From positions 24,563,982 through 24,627,981 of the forward strand of contig NC_088205.1 in the NCBI RefSeq assembly GCF_037126465.1: DNA of 64,000 nt, in the 5' to 3' direction. The notes below the pieces were generated by a model, which had not been told where the DNA came from, searched no databases, and was given only the letters and a program-made list of their open reading frames with translations. Made by a program: the position numbers and the translations under genes. The stretch comes from Ornithodoros turicata. Its lineage: Eukaryota > Arthropoda > Arachnida > Ixodida > Argasidae. Positions 53,853 to 64,000 of the stretch are shown piece by piece (within the stretch, counting starts at the first letter, position 1; every line of letters starts with the position of its first letter).

Positions 53853-54298
53853 CACTGTTAAAACAGACCTTCACCACATAGCACGCTCCCAGCCAAAACC
53901 ACCGTTCCGAATATCATTCTGTGTCCTGATTTGTTCAAAATAGGGGGAGACGCCTATCTGGGACATGCATAATGTGTCCCAGATGGGCGCCTCCTCCCAT
54001 TTTCAGTAAATCATGACACACACTCTAAGAACAGAACTTCACCGCATAGCACGCTGTGCGCCAACCGTTGCCACGAATGATATGGGTATCGCTTCTGATT
54101 CGAAGAGAGAGGTGGGCGCGGCAATTTGAATATATGACAATTGCCACAAATAGGCGTACGCCCCCCTCTCTCTTCGAATCAGAAACGATAACCCTATCAT
54201 TCTTGGTAATGGTTGGAGCACAGCGTGCTATGCGGTGAAGTTCTGTTTTTAGAGTGCAGAATGATGGTTGGCTAGGACCGTGCTATGTGGCGAAGCTG
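53853..54298. mobile_element. Hairpin MITE copy 9 (like copy 2) split by another MITE
   Basis: Left end CACTGTTAAAACAGACCTTC, core AGACGCCTATCTGGGACATG and its complement, then interruption at 54020. Resumes at 54259 with GAATGATGGTTGGCTAGG and ends truncated near GAAGCTG. Confidence 0.85.
54021..54256. mobile_element. Hairpin MITE (like copy 4) nested in copy 9
   Basis: Ends CACTCTAAGAACAGAACTTC and complement, core CGAAGAGAGAGGTGGGCGCG. CA at 54019-54020 and 54257-54258 is duplicated; MITE 2 shows the empty order GCACAGAATG. Confidence 0.9.
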
Positions 54299-55879
54299 CC
54301 TACATAAGTGAGGCAAAAAAAAAAAAAATCGGTGAGCCGGTTTTGTCACCACCACCATCTGTAGGACAAAGTATGCCATTCGACATGAAGTCTGATATCA
54401 GGCAGAGACTATCGTGAATTCAGGTTGTGATGCTCACCGTCACATGCTTGTGTAGCGTTATTAGTTCCACCGTATCAGCGCTTGCAGAAGAGAACGCGAA
54501 ACTCTTGATAGACGTACCCTTCTGGTATTTCATGCGTGGGTGGAATTTGCCCTTCTTCGGGACCGGCTTCTTCATTCGTATCGTTGAAACGTTCGCCTCC
54601 TAGAAGTAGGACGAAAGAACTTTGGGTCCTTCCCACCATTATGCCTTTTTTATTGCCCTACCCCCTGCACCCGTTAGCGTGCATTGCATGTTTTCGCCGA
54701 CGTCTGTAATTGGATACCTCCGAACAGATAAATGAAAAGAAGGCAACCGTTTCTTCACTCTCTGAAACAGGAGTTACTTTCCCTGTGGAACCTAACATGT
54801 GGAAGTGGAGCTCGCAGACGACCGCCGTTTCTCAACCTAATCATTAAAGGTGCTCTTTCCTTGTGTTCCACTGAAGAATGCAAGCCCCAGACGGGAGCTC
54901 GAGGGTTGCTCTCCTTCAAATTGTCTTTGCATTGAACAATATCAACTGCGCATTTTACTTTCGTCTCATTCTTATCAGCGAACGCAATCTCATCTCCGAA
55001 AATATTCCGTCGTTTATCCAAGAGAGAGGTAATATTGACATTGTTCGCTCTTTGTTGAACCGAATTTCGTTCCAATCTACAGTTTTGTAAGTTTTGTTAT
55101 AGACACAGCAGTATTTACTCTGAATGAAATCTCAAAACGAGCAGAGGAAATCGCCTGTAAAACGCCAATTGGTCTTGTAATCCCAGCTATACTTCATTCT
55201 ACGTTAGTGTGCACAATGGTATGAACAGTTCTGTCTTTTCGGCTTAAACGGACAAGAAGGCGATAATTTTTTCGGCTCTTCGGTTTTAACTGAAATCTGC
55301 CGAGTGCATGTGTGAATACCTATCCAATTATGCACGCATGTAAAACGGGTAACACTTTGTCCTCAGTTCCTAAATAGCCGGGAATCTGCAGGACTGACGC
55401 TTTCCTTCACCTGCTCATTTCGTCTAGTCCTTCCATGAAGATGGCACACTTGTTCAAAGTTGCTATGAAGTATTGTACATAGTTTACGCGTAATGAGATA
55501 AGCTGTGCACTTTCTTACATTCCTGAGGCTACAGGCTATGCTACAGACAGGCCTTTCCTTTCGCGATGTGCCCTGACGATTGTAGGCTTTACTGCATCAA
55601 GTGCGAACTTCAAGGCGTGTATAATATGCTCGGCATATGAGCGCTCAGCTATTTCCGACGAGTTTAGGGACGTGTGCATAAAAAAAAAGAAAATTGGATG
55701 CCAGCTTTACAGTGCCATACGTGTTTACAAAGCAAAAAGAAAACAGGTACCTTACGATTTAAAACGCCTGCTAACGTCTATTTCACAATTAACCTTCGCC
55801 GATGGTGAGCAGGTTAACGAACTAGGCGCCGCAACATTAGCCGGAAAACGTTGATTTTTCGGAAAAACCTGCCTTTAAA
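54299..55879. other. Unassigned spacer
   Basis: No supported gene; short ORFs at 54732-55090 overlap on both strands. A poly(A) stretch at 54316-54328. Confidence 0.5.
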
Positions 55880-56225
55880 CATTGTCTCGGTTCCACCGCG
55901 TCTTCCCACTGCTCCACTTGTGGAGTGCACGGCGATCTCTGCCGCACCATCACGGCTTGTGGGTAATATCACCACGAGCGTGCACTGATGGATGTTTCTC
56001 TGCAACGTATTGAGAAACGGCCGTTCAACCTCGCGAAGGTTCTCGGACCGTGGTCGAACGCTACCCACCAGGTGCAGGGCCTTCGTCTTCTTGCGGAGTT
56101 CTTGTGCTCCACCGGTCTGGTGACGGATCTCTGCAAGTGCTCCCATCATCATCCCCTCATCCGTTCCCAATGTGCAATAGGGCACTGTACTGCCTCAGCA
56201 GCGGTGAATCACCCACCTCCTTATC
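55880..56225 (+). pseudogene. I-group LINE C-terminal fragment and 3' UTR start
   Basis: ERALMDVSLQRIEKRPFNLA, KVLGPWSNATHQVQGL, LLAEFLCSTGLVTDL match the end of the 15.3-kb protein in order. The zinc motif upstream (CSTCGVHGDL) is cut by a stop. 3' UTR words GCGGTGAATCACCC at 56203 match 40188. Confidence 0.7.
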
Positions 56226-56235
56226 GCTCCCAAAA

Positions 56236-56736
56236 CGCTCTTAAAAATGTACTTCACTGCATAGCACGCTGCTAGCCAACCATCATCTCGAATGATATCG
56301 TTATCTACCCTGGGGGCTTAATTGCTTCATCGTCGTTACGGTCGTTACGAGCTAACGAGTGGCGGGAAATTCGAAACGGCGGACGGGAAATTCAAAAAGG
56401 CGGGCGGGAAATTCAAAAAGTTGGGCACGTGACACATTGCGCGTGACGTATACCACGCCCTTCACGTAACGCGCGAATAACGCCGTGCACGTGTTTTATC
56501 ACGTGCCCGACGAGTGCCTCGCCCCTCGTTAGGTCGTAACGCGTGCAAGTGATAAAGCCCCCTGATTTGTTGAAAACGGGAGGCGTACGCCTATTTTGTG
56601 ACAATTATGAACAGCATAAGTGTCACAAAAAAGGCGTACGCCTCCCATTTTCAACAAATCAGGGCAGATAACGATATCATTCGTGATTATGGTTGGCTAG
56701 GAGCATGCTAAGCGGTGAAGTTCATTTTTAAGAGTG
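56236..56736. mobile_element. Hairpin MITE copy 10, composite with inner foldback G
   Basis: Ends CGCTCTTAAAAATGTACTTC and a standard right end GAGTG, TA at 56737-56738. The left arm is interrupted after TATCTACCCT by foldback G and resumes at TGATTTGTTG, the same junction as in MITE 8. Confidence 0.9.
56312..56562. mobile_element. Foldback family G inside MITE 10
   Basis: GGGGGCTTAATTGCTTCATC and a right end TAAAGCCCCC. Flanking T at 56311 and 56563. It contains repeated GCGGGAAATTC words (three copies) not seen in the copy at 50474. Confidence 0.9.
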
Positions 56737-56738
56737 TA

Positions 56739-57743
56739 GCCGCCTAGCGCTCGATTACTTTTTGCGTCGTTCCGAGACAAATGCAGCAAAACTGTCCGTG
56801 TTTCTAACAGGCACTTCAGGGTTATTCTCGCGTGAGGGAAAGTTAGACGCGTGGTTGAAGAATGATGATGATATCATTTCCTTGAGCATGAGGCGGTGGT
56901 AGGAACAGGAACACAAAACAAAAGTAGACAGGACTAGACTTCTTTGATTACATTTTTCACGTCATCTACAGCAGACGCTAGTAGAAGAGTCGTCTATTAT
57001 GCAGTTACACGTACAATATTGTCTATTGTCTTCCTGGTCTGTTTTGACGTGCAAAGAACTATGTTAGATTTTGCGTCAGTACACAGTGTGTCTCACGTAA
57101 CTTTAACCAAGCCTTTCTTAATGGTGTATTCTACGAGGGTAGATCCAACGAGATTTGGTGGATAGTTGTTTTGCGTAAGTCAGGATATCCTTTGTCGTGA
57201 CCTAATTAAATATTTAATCGATCAGTTATCCGATTCTTTAGACATCAATTTCAGAGGGTGGGGGCGGGAGGGGGTTAACGTTGGGTAGAATCGTGCAAAA
57301 ATAGGCAAGTCGCGCCTTGGCTCAAGATTTTTGTAACAGGCTGTACACATGAAATTGGTTGATTAATGTACAGAGAAACTAACTGGATGTCACATGAAAT
57401 GACCAATGGAACCTACCAATTCATTCTCCACGTAATATAGAAGAGTGTCGTGATAGTTATAAGGAAAGACGATGTCGATTTCAACACGGTTCGTTTACAA
57501 CACGTATTAGCTTAGAATTCCTTTCCTTTTTTTCTTTAATAAATCTTCATATCCTCCACACACCCCTTTAAGATGAAAGCTAACAATTCAATTCGCCTGG
57601 GGTGCCTTCATTACTTTCTTTACAGCTGTATCTGACATATCCGAACTGCTTGGTTGGTTACCTTATAGTATGCGGATCGTGCCGCGAAATAATATTTCAC
57701 CACTTGTTCAAGTATCCACACGACAACGACGTCATGGCTTCCA
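56739..57743. other. Unassigned spacer
   Basis: No gene recognised. Confidence 0.5.
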
Positions 57744-57979
57744 GGGGGCTTAATCGCTTCATCGTCGTTACAAGCTAACGAGTGGCGGAAAATTCAAAAA
57801 GGTGGGCACGTGACACATTGCGCGTGACGTGCACCACAGCCTTCACGTATCGCGCGAAGAGCGCCGTGCATGTGTTTTATCACGTGCCCGCCTTTTTAAA
57901 TTTCCCGCCCGCTTTTTTGAATTTCCCGCCACTCGTTAACTTGTAACGAAAGTAACGACGATGAAGCGATTAAGCCCCC
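57744..57979. mobile_element. Foldback family G, stand-alone copy
   Basis: GGGGGCTTAATCGCTTCATC and complement; not inside a MITE. Flanking A at 57743 and 57980. Shows that family G moves independently. Confidence 0.9.
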
Positions 57980-57980
57980 A

Positions 57981-58399
57981 GGTTCTATATATATGTACGG
58001 GTAATAGCGTTTTGCTCAGTCCTATCTATAACGCATAATGAGAGCACAATTTTTAACACCCATGGTGTTTTGCAACGTGCTCCGTTCAGCTCATGTTCAA
58101 ATAAGGTGTAAAAAGTGTACCCAAGCTATATGAACACCCTTTTCAAACACCGTGAATTATCCTTCCATTACAATTATGGCGTACTTTACTTTAAGACTTT
58201 TACGAACATCTCTATCATACCTTTTTGAACACGCTTTTGGAGCAAAATGGAGTGGTTATGTGCAAAACAGCCATTTTAAGTCTAAAAAGTGTATAATAGT
58301 TACTGTTATTGAGGTAACCTGGAAGTCTGTTGCTTCTTTACATGCAGTCCTCAGGTCAGCAACGTCATGGTGCTAACTAGCGAAGCACTGATAGGATTG
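57981..58399. other. Unassigned spacer
   Basis: No gene recognised; ACACCC and GGTGT words at 58058-58150 suggest a degraded foldback. Confidence 0.4.
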
Positions 58400-58510
58400 G
58401 CAGTATCCGCATCCGAGCGGTATCCGCGCATGTAACATACGCGACCGCACCCGCGACCACGCCAGTTGAAATAGTCGCAACCGCATCAGCGCCGACATTG
58501 AGTATATCCA
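58400..58510. repeat. Short-word island: CCGCAT / CGCGACCGC
   Basis: TATCCGCATCCGAGCGGTAT, GCGACCGCACCCGCGACCAC, CGCAACCGCATCAGCGCC. Same style as 18235-18400 and 62205-62370. Confidence 0.6.
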
Positions 58511-58718
58511 CACATTCGCGGAAAAAAATTGTTTGGAAAAAATCTGCACGGTGAAACTGTTATGTCATGAAACTTGTTTTTTACTTTTCAGCATACAAAC
58601 CCTCTCAGGAACGTTATGCCGTCTGCACTCTGCAGCTGTCCAACAACGGCAGTCAAAAGAACAGCAATGCAAGGAATGGCACACTTCGACATCGTTTTAT
58701 ATTCACTGCGCGCTCTGA

Positions 58719-58830
58719 ATAGACCTCTCCCTGTTAGTAAACAAATGAAATCATAGTGTTCGACAGCGCCACCAATTTTGTAGAGTTGAACTACGCTCGA
58801 AGGTAGGTGCGAACAAGGTCGCGAACGAAA
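58719..58830. repeat. Inverted repeat, pairs with 61920-62035
   Basis: ATAGACCTCTCCCTGT, ATAGTGTTCGACAGCGCCA, TGAACTACGCT and GCGAACAAGGTCGCG are found complemented at 61920-62035. Confidence 0.8.
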
Positions 58831-58834
58831 GCCA

Positions 58835-60425
58835 CGGATTACGATGGTCACTGAAAGGGACGCGACCTTCGGTCCTACTTTTCTCTCAATAAACGTCTAC
58901 CCGAGAAACGTCATCATGACGATGGTAGACAGACCGAAACCAAAACAAACCAAACGAGGAGGGTTTGGTTCCACAAATGGACACTTGTTCACTGCCCCCT
59001 ATTCGCCTCGAGATCGAACTGTAGGTGGCGCTGCGGCGGAGCTCTAGTGGGGATACGGCACGATCCGGCGCGGCAGGCGCAGGCTTTACTACGCGTGTTT
59101 CGCAGTGTTCCTGGATGAAATGCCGCTGTCAGTGCCTCACATATTGCGGATGTGTTGAAATGCGCTGCTTAGAACGCTCAAAAGGTGTGAAACCTGACGA
59201 AAACTTCTGCACTGCGAAACGTAGAAGTCGCGAAGTTCTGAAAAGAAAATCTGCTGCGTGCTTTCGAAGGGAAACACTGCCAAGTCATTCCTTTGTTGCA
59301 AGCCAGATTTTGTTTTGGTCTTTTGCTGTTCTCATTCGAATATTTGTTCGTCACCTATATAGCTGTCTTCCTTTTTATCTTAGATTGAGACAACAAGAAT
59401 TTAACAAAATAAAAACTACTCAAAATTCCTATCTACACTGGTCTTGGCCATCCAAATGTACAAGTGTGCAACACTGCATCAGGGCAGAATAGTCCAATAG
59501 CTACTGAAGCCCTTCGCTCTAATTTTTGTGTCGTGTAACAGCGGTGGTTTCACGTCGTGCGAGTCTGAGAGAGGTTCGAGATTTGATTCCTCTCCTGTGC
59601 AGGCATTCGTTAAAAGGTGCTAAAGTATGTTACGAGGTGATCGCACCTGTGTGGATGGTGTTGACTTTGTGTGGGATGCTACCGGTTATGTAATAACTAC
59701 ATACAAAATACGTTTTTGGTTCCAGTGGCAGGTAGATCACGTATGTGAAAGACAAAAGTCAAGCCTGTCATGCGGTCAGATGAAATGAGATGAAAGTTGG
59801 AATCTGACACATTTAAGAACACCCATGTCATACATATATTCATGCATTGATATATTCCTCGCATTCATACATTCGATACAACTTGTGTTTAGCGCTCGTA
59901 GAATATGATAACTGGATTTTAAGAAGTAAGATCGAACCGTTAGCACAGAAATCATTCTATAAATAAGTGAGACAACGTTATACTGACGAGAAAAAAAAAA
60001 GCTGTTACCACATTGAACATTGACCTTAGCTCTTATTATATTTTGTTTGACACAGAGAACCGCAGTGGCAAAAATGACAAAGGCCGACTGGAATCCCCAT
60101 ACTGGAACATATGCACGTTCTGTAGTTTTCTTGCCTGCTACGCACGCTTGTGCTGGGAAGTAGAGAAGTTCGAAAAGTTCTCCACGAAGTCATTTTCACT
60201 CATTTTGAAGCGATTTTGAAAACTCAAATGTTCATAAACTGTGCCTTCCAAGCACGTTTTCGGGCACGATGACCACAGCACAAGCACCGGCTCAAGCAGC
60301 GCATCCCCACTAAGGGAAGTTCACGGAGCAGCCGCACTGTGGCGACACTGTTCGATCTTGAGGCGAATTGAAAGAAAACTAGGACCGAAGGTCGCGTCCC
60401 TTTCAAGGACCATCGTAATCCCCTC
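58835..60425. mobile_element. Foldback element with GGGACGCGACCTTCGGTCCT ends
   Basis: Outer arms 58835-58893 and 60362-60425 (ATTACGATGGTC, AAAGGGACGCGACCTTCGGT), inner arms 58994-59050 and 60297-60365 (CTATTCGCCTCGAGATCGAA). On the left the two parts are separated by about 100 bp (58894-58992) that recur inverted at 62040-62150. The 1.2-kb interior has a 155-codon ORF (59025-59492) with no recognisable domain. Confidence 0.7.
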
Positions 60426-60639
60426 CAGACCATAGGCATGTTCGGCTGGAGTTTCGGGGGGCGACGGCAGCGCTGCTTTTCTCCCCTGGTGGGCCAGTCT
60501 TGCAACTCTGCTAAGTACACTCGTATTCGCTTCGGCTACAGTCGCACGTGTTGGTTCAAGTTTTTCGCTTAATCACTACCGTTCGTGCCACAAGAGTTCG
60601 TAGGAACAACATTAGTACCTTTATTCTCACTATAAGGGG

Positions 60640-61063
60640 GGATACACTCTTAAGTGGCTTGTGGGTATCATTCCCAATGGCATGATTGCGTTTGTTTCTG
60701 AGCCCTATGGGGGACGGCACTCAGATTCCCTCATAACAAGGCAGTCTGGTTTTCTCACACATGTTCTGCCTGGTAATGAGCGACAAGGGTTTCCCAGCGA
60801 TAAAAACTATAATGGAGGAACAAGGAGCTGTTCTCCTGATGCCACCATTCAACACTGGGGGAGGTCAGCTTTCTGTAGAGGACATGAACTCTACACTTGT
60901 CATAGCACAAGTAAGAATCCATGTAGAGCGTGTAATTCAGAGGTTTGAACAGTATAATGTCTTGAACAACGGCGTACCGCTTGCCCTAATTCCCCACATG
61001 GGTAAAGTAATGAAAGTGTGTGGGGCCCTTGTCAACCTCCAGGCACCGATCATAAAATCGTAG
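60640..61063 (+). pseudogene. Harbinger/ISL2EU-type DDE transposase, C-terminal half, frameshifted
   Basis: The first frame, from about 60640, reads KWLVGIIPNGMIAFVSEPYG, then GRHSDSLITRQSGFLTHVLP and GN. A frameshift near 60770-60785 leads to VMSDKGFPAIKTIMEEQGAV, then LLMPPFNTGGGQLSVEDMNS, then VRIHVERVIQRFEQYNVLNN, then VCGALVNLQAPIIKS and a stop. This is the order of the DDE_Tnp_4-type nuclease (Harbinger, ISL2EU, IS5-like). VMSDKGF carries the second catalytic Asp and HVERVIQRF the Glu; the first Asp would lie upstream of the surviving part. It would have cut and joined element ends. Inactive. TIR-like sequences lie on both sides, but their pairing with it is not shown. Confidence 0.85.
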
Positions 61064-61529
61064 CTATGTTAAATGTCCTACTCCTCTGCAAATGTTACCA
61101 AGGCCTGCTAAACTTCCATGGAAGTGGGGTGCTGAGAGACGTGAAATAAAACATTGAGAACATACTGACTTGTGACATATACAGGGTCCGCCAAGATAAA
61201 CTCCCGGGTTTGTAGTGCTGATAAAATGAATTATGCGGGACCCTCAGAGCCAAATCGCATATCAGAGGATGAATAATGCTCTAGAATTTCATCTCATAGC
61301 CTTGCTTTTGTTTAATTCGCCGTGGACAATTCCAAAAAAGGAAAAACCGCGGCTCTTTTAACATTTCCTATTGCCTATACGGCGCTAAGCCTATAAAACC
61401 ACCCGCGGGGCAAGACTGCTATCATGCCGCTAATCACGCTGCATCCTGCACATTCACATTACAAAACCCTTCCTATGTTGCGTATTGCTTGACGAGTAGC
61501 GTCCCTTTCTTGACATTTGCTGGAGAGAA

Positions 61530-61735
61530 AAAAAAAAACGTTTTGTTTGTTTGTTTGTGTGTGTGTTTGTTTGTAAAAAAAAAACAAGGAGAAATTGAAC
61601 ACGTCTCCCGATTTGTTCTGCTACTCCTAACAAAATTCTCACCCAACCCCACCCCCAAAAACTACTTCTCAGGTGCTCTACTCGCAAGTTCGCCATTCAC
61701 TATCCACATGTTCACTAGAGAAAAAAACTAGAAAA
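61530..61735 (+). repeat. Dispersed repeat family R3, copy 3
   Basis: (GTTT)n and GT-rich start, AAGGAGAAATTGAACACGTC, TTGTTCTGCTACTCCTAAC, CAAAAACTACTTCTCAGGTG and CACATGTTCACTAGAG. Confidence 0.8.
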
Positions 61736-61919
61736 AACATCAATCCCGCGCACTTAAGAGAACGAGTAAGAGAGCCGAAACATATCCCAGCCGTATGAAG
61801 TACTGTGTGGCTATGCCAAACAGCACACCGTGTACTTAGCAGAGTTGCACAAAACTGCCACAGGCGTCTCTGAAAGCAATGCGCACTCGCGCCCTCTGGC
61901 CAGCCGTACAGGCCTATGG

Positions 61920-62155
61920 CTTTCGAGCGCGACCTTGTTCGCCTCTAACTTCTAGCGTAGTTCACCTCTACAAAATTGCTGGCGCTGTCGAACACTATGG
62001 CGTCATTTGTTTACAAACAGGGAGAGGTCTATAGGAGGCAGCCAACAAGTGCCCGTTCGTGGACCCCAGTCCTATCCCCTTCCGACTTGTTCCGGTTTCA
62101 GGCTGTCTACCAACGTCATGATGACGTTTCTCGGGTAGAAGGGACTTTAGGTAGA
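61920..62155. repeat. Inverted copies of 58719-58830 and 58894-58992
   Basis: CGCGACCTTGTTCGCC to GACCTCTCC-complement words (61920-62035), then TGATGACGTTTCTCGGGTAG (62118-62140). The two blocks occur in a different relative order than at 58.7-59.0 kb. Confidence 0.75.
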
Positions 62156-62204
62156 AGTCTATTATGGCTCACCCTAGGGGACGTCGGCAGGAAGCACTAA
62201 TATG

Positions 62205-62370
62205 CATATTTGGGGATAAAATGGGGATATCCGCGTGTACCGCGGAGGCGCGCGGATTTATCCTCATTTTATCCGCGCGAATTTCAAAAGTTTGTATTTA
62301 TATTTCCGCAAACTAGGATGACGTGCGGATGTCCGCGCCGATCTGCGAATATAACCGCACCCGAGCACAC
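62205..62370. repeat. Short-word island: TATCCGCG / GCGCGGAT
   Basis: GATATCCGCGTGTACCGCGG, GCGCGCGGATTTATCC, TTTATCCGCGCGAA and TGCGGATGTCCGCGCC recur in both orientations. Confidence 0.65.
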
Positions 62371-62464
62371 CTCTATTGGTAACCTTGAGTAACTTTCATT
62401 TCGTCCAGGAATTGACCGCATTCCCCTTCAGCGTGCTTCACGGCCCAGAATAGCCTTTGACGAC

Positions 62465-62592
62465 TGTGAATGTCCTGTAGAGTAGAGTCATAAATAGAGC
62501 GCGACAACAACAACAACAACTTTATCACGAGATGATGAATGGGGAGTTTCATCGCTAGAGGCGATACTCTACCCAATTGCTAGTGGTGATGC
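62465..62592 (-). mobile_element. I-group LINE 3' UTR end
   Basis: On minus: CTAGCAATTGGGTAGAGTAT, CCCCATTCATCATCTCGTG, ending in (GTT)n. Aligns with the 3' UTR of the 15.1-kb LINE. Strongly 5'-truncated. Confidence 0.7.
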
Positions 62593-64000
62593 TGCGAATT
62601 AAATAATGAACCGATCAGGAGGTATCTATGATGCGTATAAATGCCTGTTTTGCACGTTGTGGCTTACTTCGCGTGAAAGTCAAAATCAAACTCAAACTCA
62701 GTGCATGAAAAGTACATATTTTGCAATGTTTTCAGGTGTTTCAGGTTCAATGTTGCAGTGATGTGGAGTTGCGGAGCTCGCACTAGTGAAGCCAAAATCT
62801 CTATCTTATTTTTTTCTTAGGATTAAATCAAATCAAACAGGCGCGAGAACTTACTTCTACTTCTACTTTTTTTTTCATGGATGGTTTTACTGGTTTCGGG
62901 ACGGCGTTGGGCCTTTCGCAAAAATTCTGGTCGGATTCGAATATACTCCATGTTTCGGTGAGGTAAGGTGCGGTTTTCAGCTCGTACTTTGGCTGCTCCA
63001 TCCTCCACTGCGTGCATAGCCGATGGGCCGTAGGTAGCTAGGTAGGTAAAAAAAAAAGAAAAATATGGGGATGTTGGCCCAACTCTACACTGAGCCGGCT
63101 ACTCCAGTACGCTTATGGTAGCGAGGTCTGGCTACCAAGGAGTCTATAAGGAGGACGGGCCGTACATCACCTTCGCCACAATACCGGCGCGGAGGCGGGC
63201 GGCGTTCGCATTTTAATCGGAATGGTGCAGTTCGAACGCAAACGCATGACGAAACAAGCATGAGCATGGGCAGCACAAAAAACAGAAACATTGGTGTATG
63301 ATGGCGTTTCCCTTCTTCCTTTCTTTATGTTTTGCCCATGCTTACGCTTGTTTCGTCCACCAGCTAGCCTGCATATAGTTGATGGTGATGGTGATTGTGC
63401 TAGGCACGCTATTTTATCAACCATAAACACGAACCCTTCAGCTCCATGATTTATTTCTGTGGCGCAAGTATCCGTTGTTGTGTGCTACAAAACGAAGGCA
63501 GCTTTACTTTACCGTATTATTCCTGATAAAATACTCACTTTTTTTTAAATAGACATTTGAAAAATTAAAAACATTGCATATATTGAGGATTTTCACTGCA
63601 TAGTTGCATGCATATTTCGGGAGTTTTTAATGCATATTTATCCGCGCTCTAGTCAAAAGTTTATTTGGTGACTCCGCTGTAGACCGCACAGAACCCCATA
63701 GTCCCATTTTTCGAATGCGTGCTAAACTTGTAAGGCCCATGTGGTTTTGGTTGATAATGAGGTATGGACATGCTCCTCGTCCCTTGGAAAGGCTCGCACT
63801 TCATCCTAAAATTCGTTGGTCTGAAGTGTCCGAACAGCCAGAAGTGTCCTAACCTTTTGCTTAAGACTCTGTATGACATTGTTTATCTTTTCATGGTCTT
63901 GTTTGATATTTTATTACCTTATCGTCACAACAATTGTCGTATCAGTCGTCACAGTACGTTACAGTCTCACTGTCAAGATTCTGTTTGTCGAGGCAGCTCA
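62593..64000. other. Mostly unassigned; inverted R4 fragment and a small hairpin
   Basis: 63048-63125 carries inverted R4 words (GGAGTAGCCGGCTC, CATCCCCATATTTTTC). An imperfect 25-bp inverted repeat, CGAAACAAGCATGAGCATGG at 63250-63269 within 63248-63272, pairs with 63333-63357. No gene recognised. Confidence 0.5.

Noticed and set aside
49975..56736. CRISPR-like array of regularly spaced hairpins
   Set aside because: Units are 240-500-bp MITEs with target duplications in eukaryotic DNA, without spacers or a repeat of constant length.
59025..59492. 155-codon ORF as a transposase or THAP-type DNA-binding gene
   Set aside because: It lies inside a foldback element and contains several cysteines, but their spacing matches no zinc-finger type I can name, and no DDE motif is visible.
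1..64000. LTR retrotransposons or endogenous viral elements
   Set aside because: No long terminal repeats in direct orientation with a primer-binding site, and no integrase, protease, capsid or envelope-like frame was seen.

Overview
This window is eukaryotic nuclear DNA, almost certainly from an arachnid and most likely a hard tick. There is no dense ORF packing and no operon. No complete host gene is visible. What can be recognised is almost entirely transposable elements and foldback (hairpin) repeats. The tick assignment rests on a tRNA-derived SINE resembling the Ruka-type SINEs known from ixodid ticks, on abundant about 250-bp perfect-hairpin MITEs, and on a mix of I-, CR1/L2-, Tx1/L1-like and Penelope-like retroelements. 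Species cannot be fixed by reading.

Layout. 0-3.7 kb: one hairpin MITE, a possible LINE ORF1 fragment, and mostly featureless A/T-rich DNA. 3.7-10.6 kb: a nested block in which three Tx1/L1-like LINE copies (A and C on minus, B on plus) sit in a tRNA-derived SINE or a derivative of it, followed by a CR1/L2-like tail. 10.6-15.1 kb: one MITE, a dispersed repeat and a 164-bp tandem duplication. 15.1-16.2 kb: RNase H tail of an I-group LINE. 16.2-29.5 kb: no recognisable gene; tandem duplications, short-word repeat islands, foldback elements, a LINE tail and two MITEs. 29.5-32.1 kb: a foldback element enclosing a mariner-like transposase remnant and a MITE. 33.9-35.4 kb: unidentified ORFs that could be host exons. 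36.2-42.3 kb: shattered I-group LINEs, another SINE copy and a Penelope-like GIY-YIG fragment. 43.7-46.5 kb: a 2.8-kb foldback transposon with about 1-kb terminal inverted repeats, a probable 8-bp target duplication and a central unknown ORF. 49.2-49.97 kb: I-group LINE tail. 49.97-52.53 kb: a 2.5-kb near-perfect palindrome whose left arm alone carries two MITEs. 53.2-58 kb: more MITEs, some nested in one another, plus a second foldback family. 58.7-62.2 kb: inverted-repeat complex around a frameshifted DDE (Harbinger/ISL2EU-type) transposase fragment. 62.2-64 kb: LINE 3' end and minor repeats.

No working pathway links these sequences; the window is a record of repeated insertion. The strongest signals are (1) LINE copies placed at the same position of a tRNA-like target, with matching 9-bp target duplications; (2) the foldback transposon with about 1-kb arms and an internal ORF; (3) the giant palindrome whose two arms act as filled and empty sites for each other; (4) a composite MITE carrying a second foldback at the same internal position in two copies; and (5) islands built of one degenerate short word. 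All coordinates, identities and difference counts come from reading by eye.
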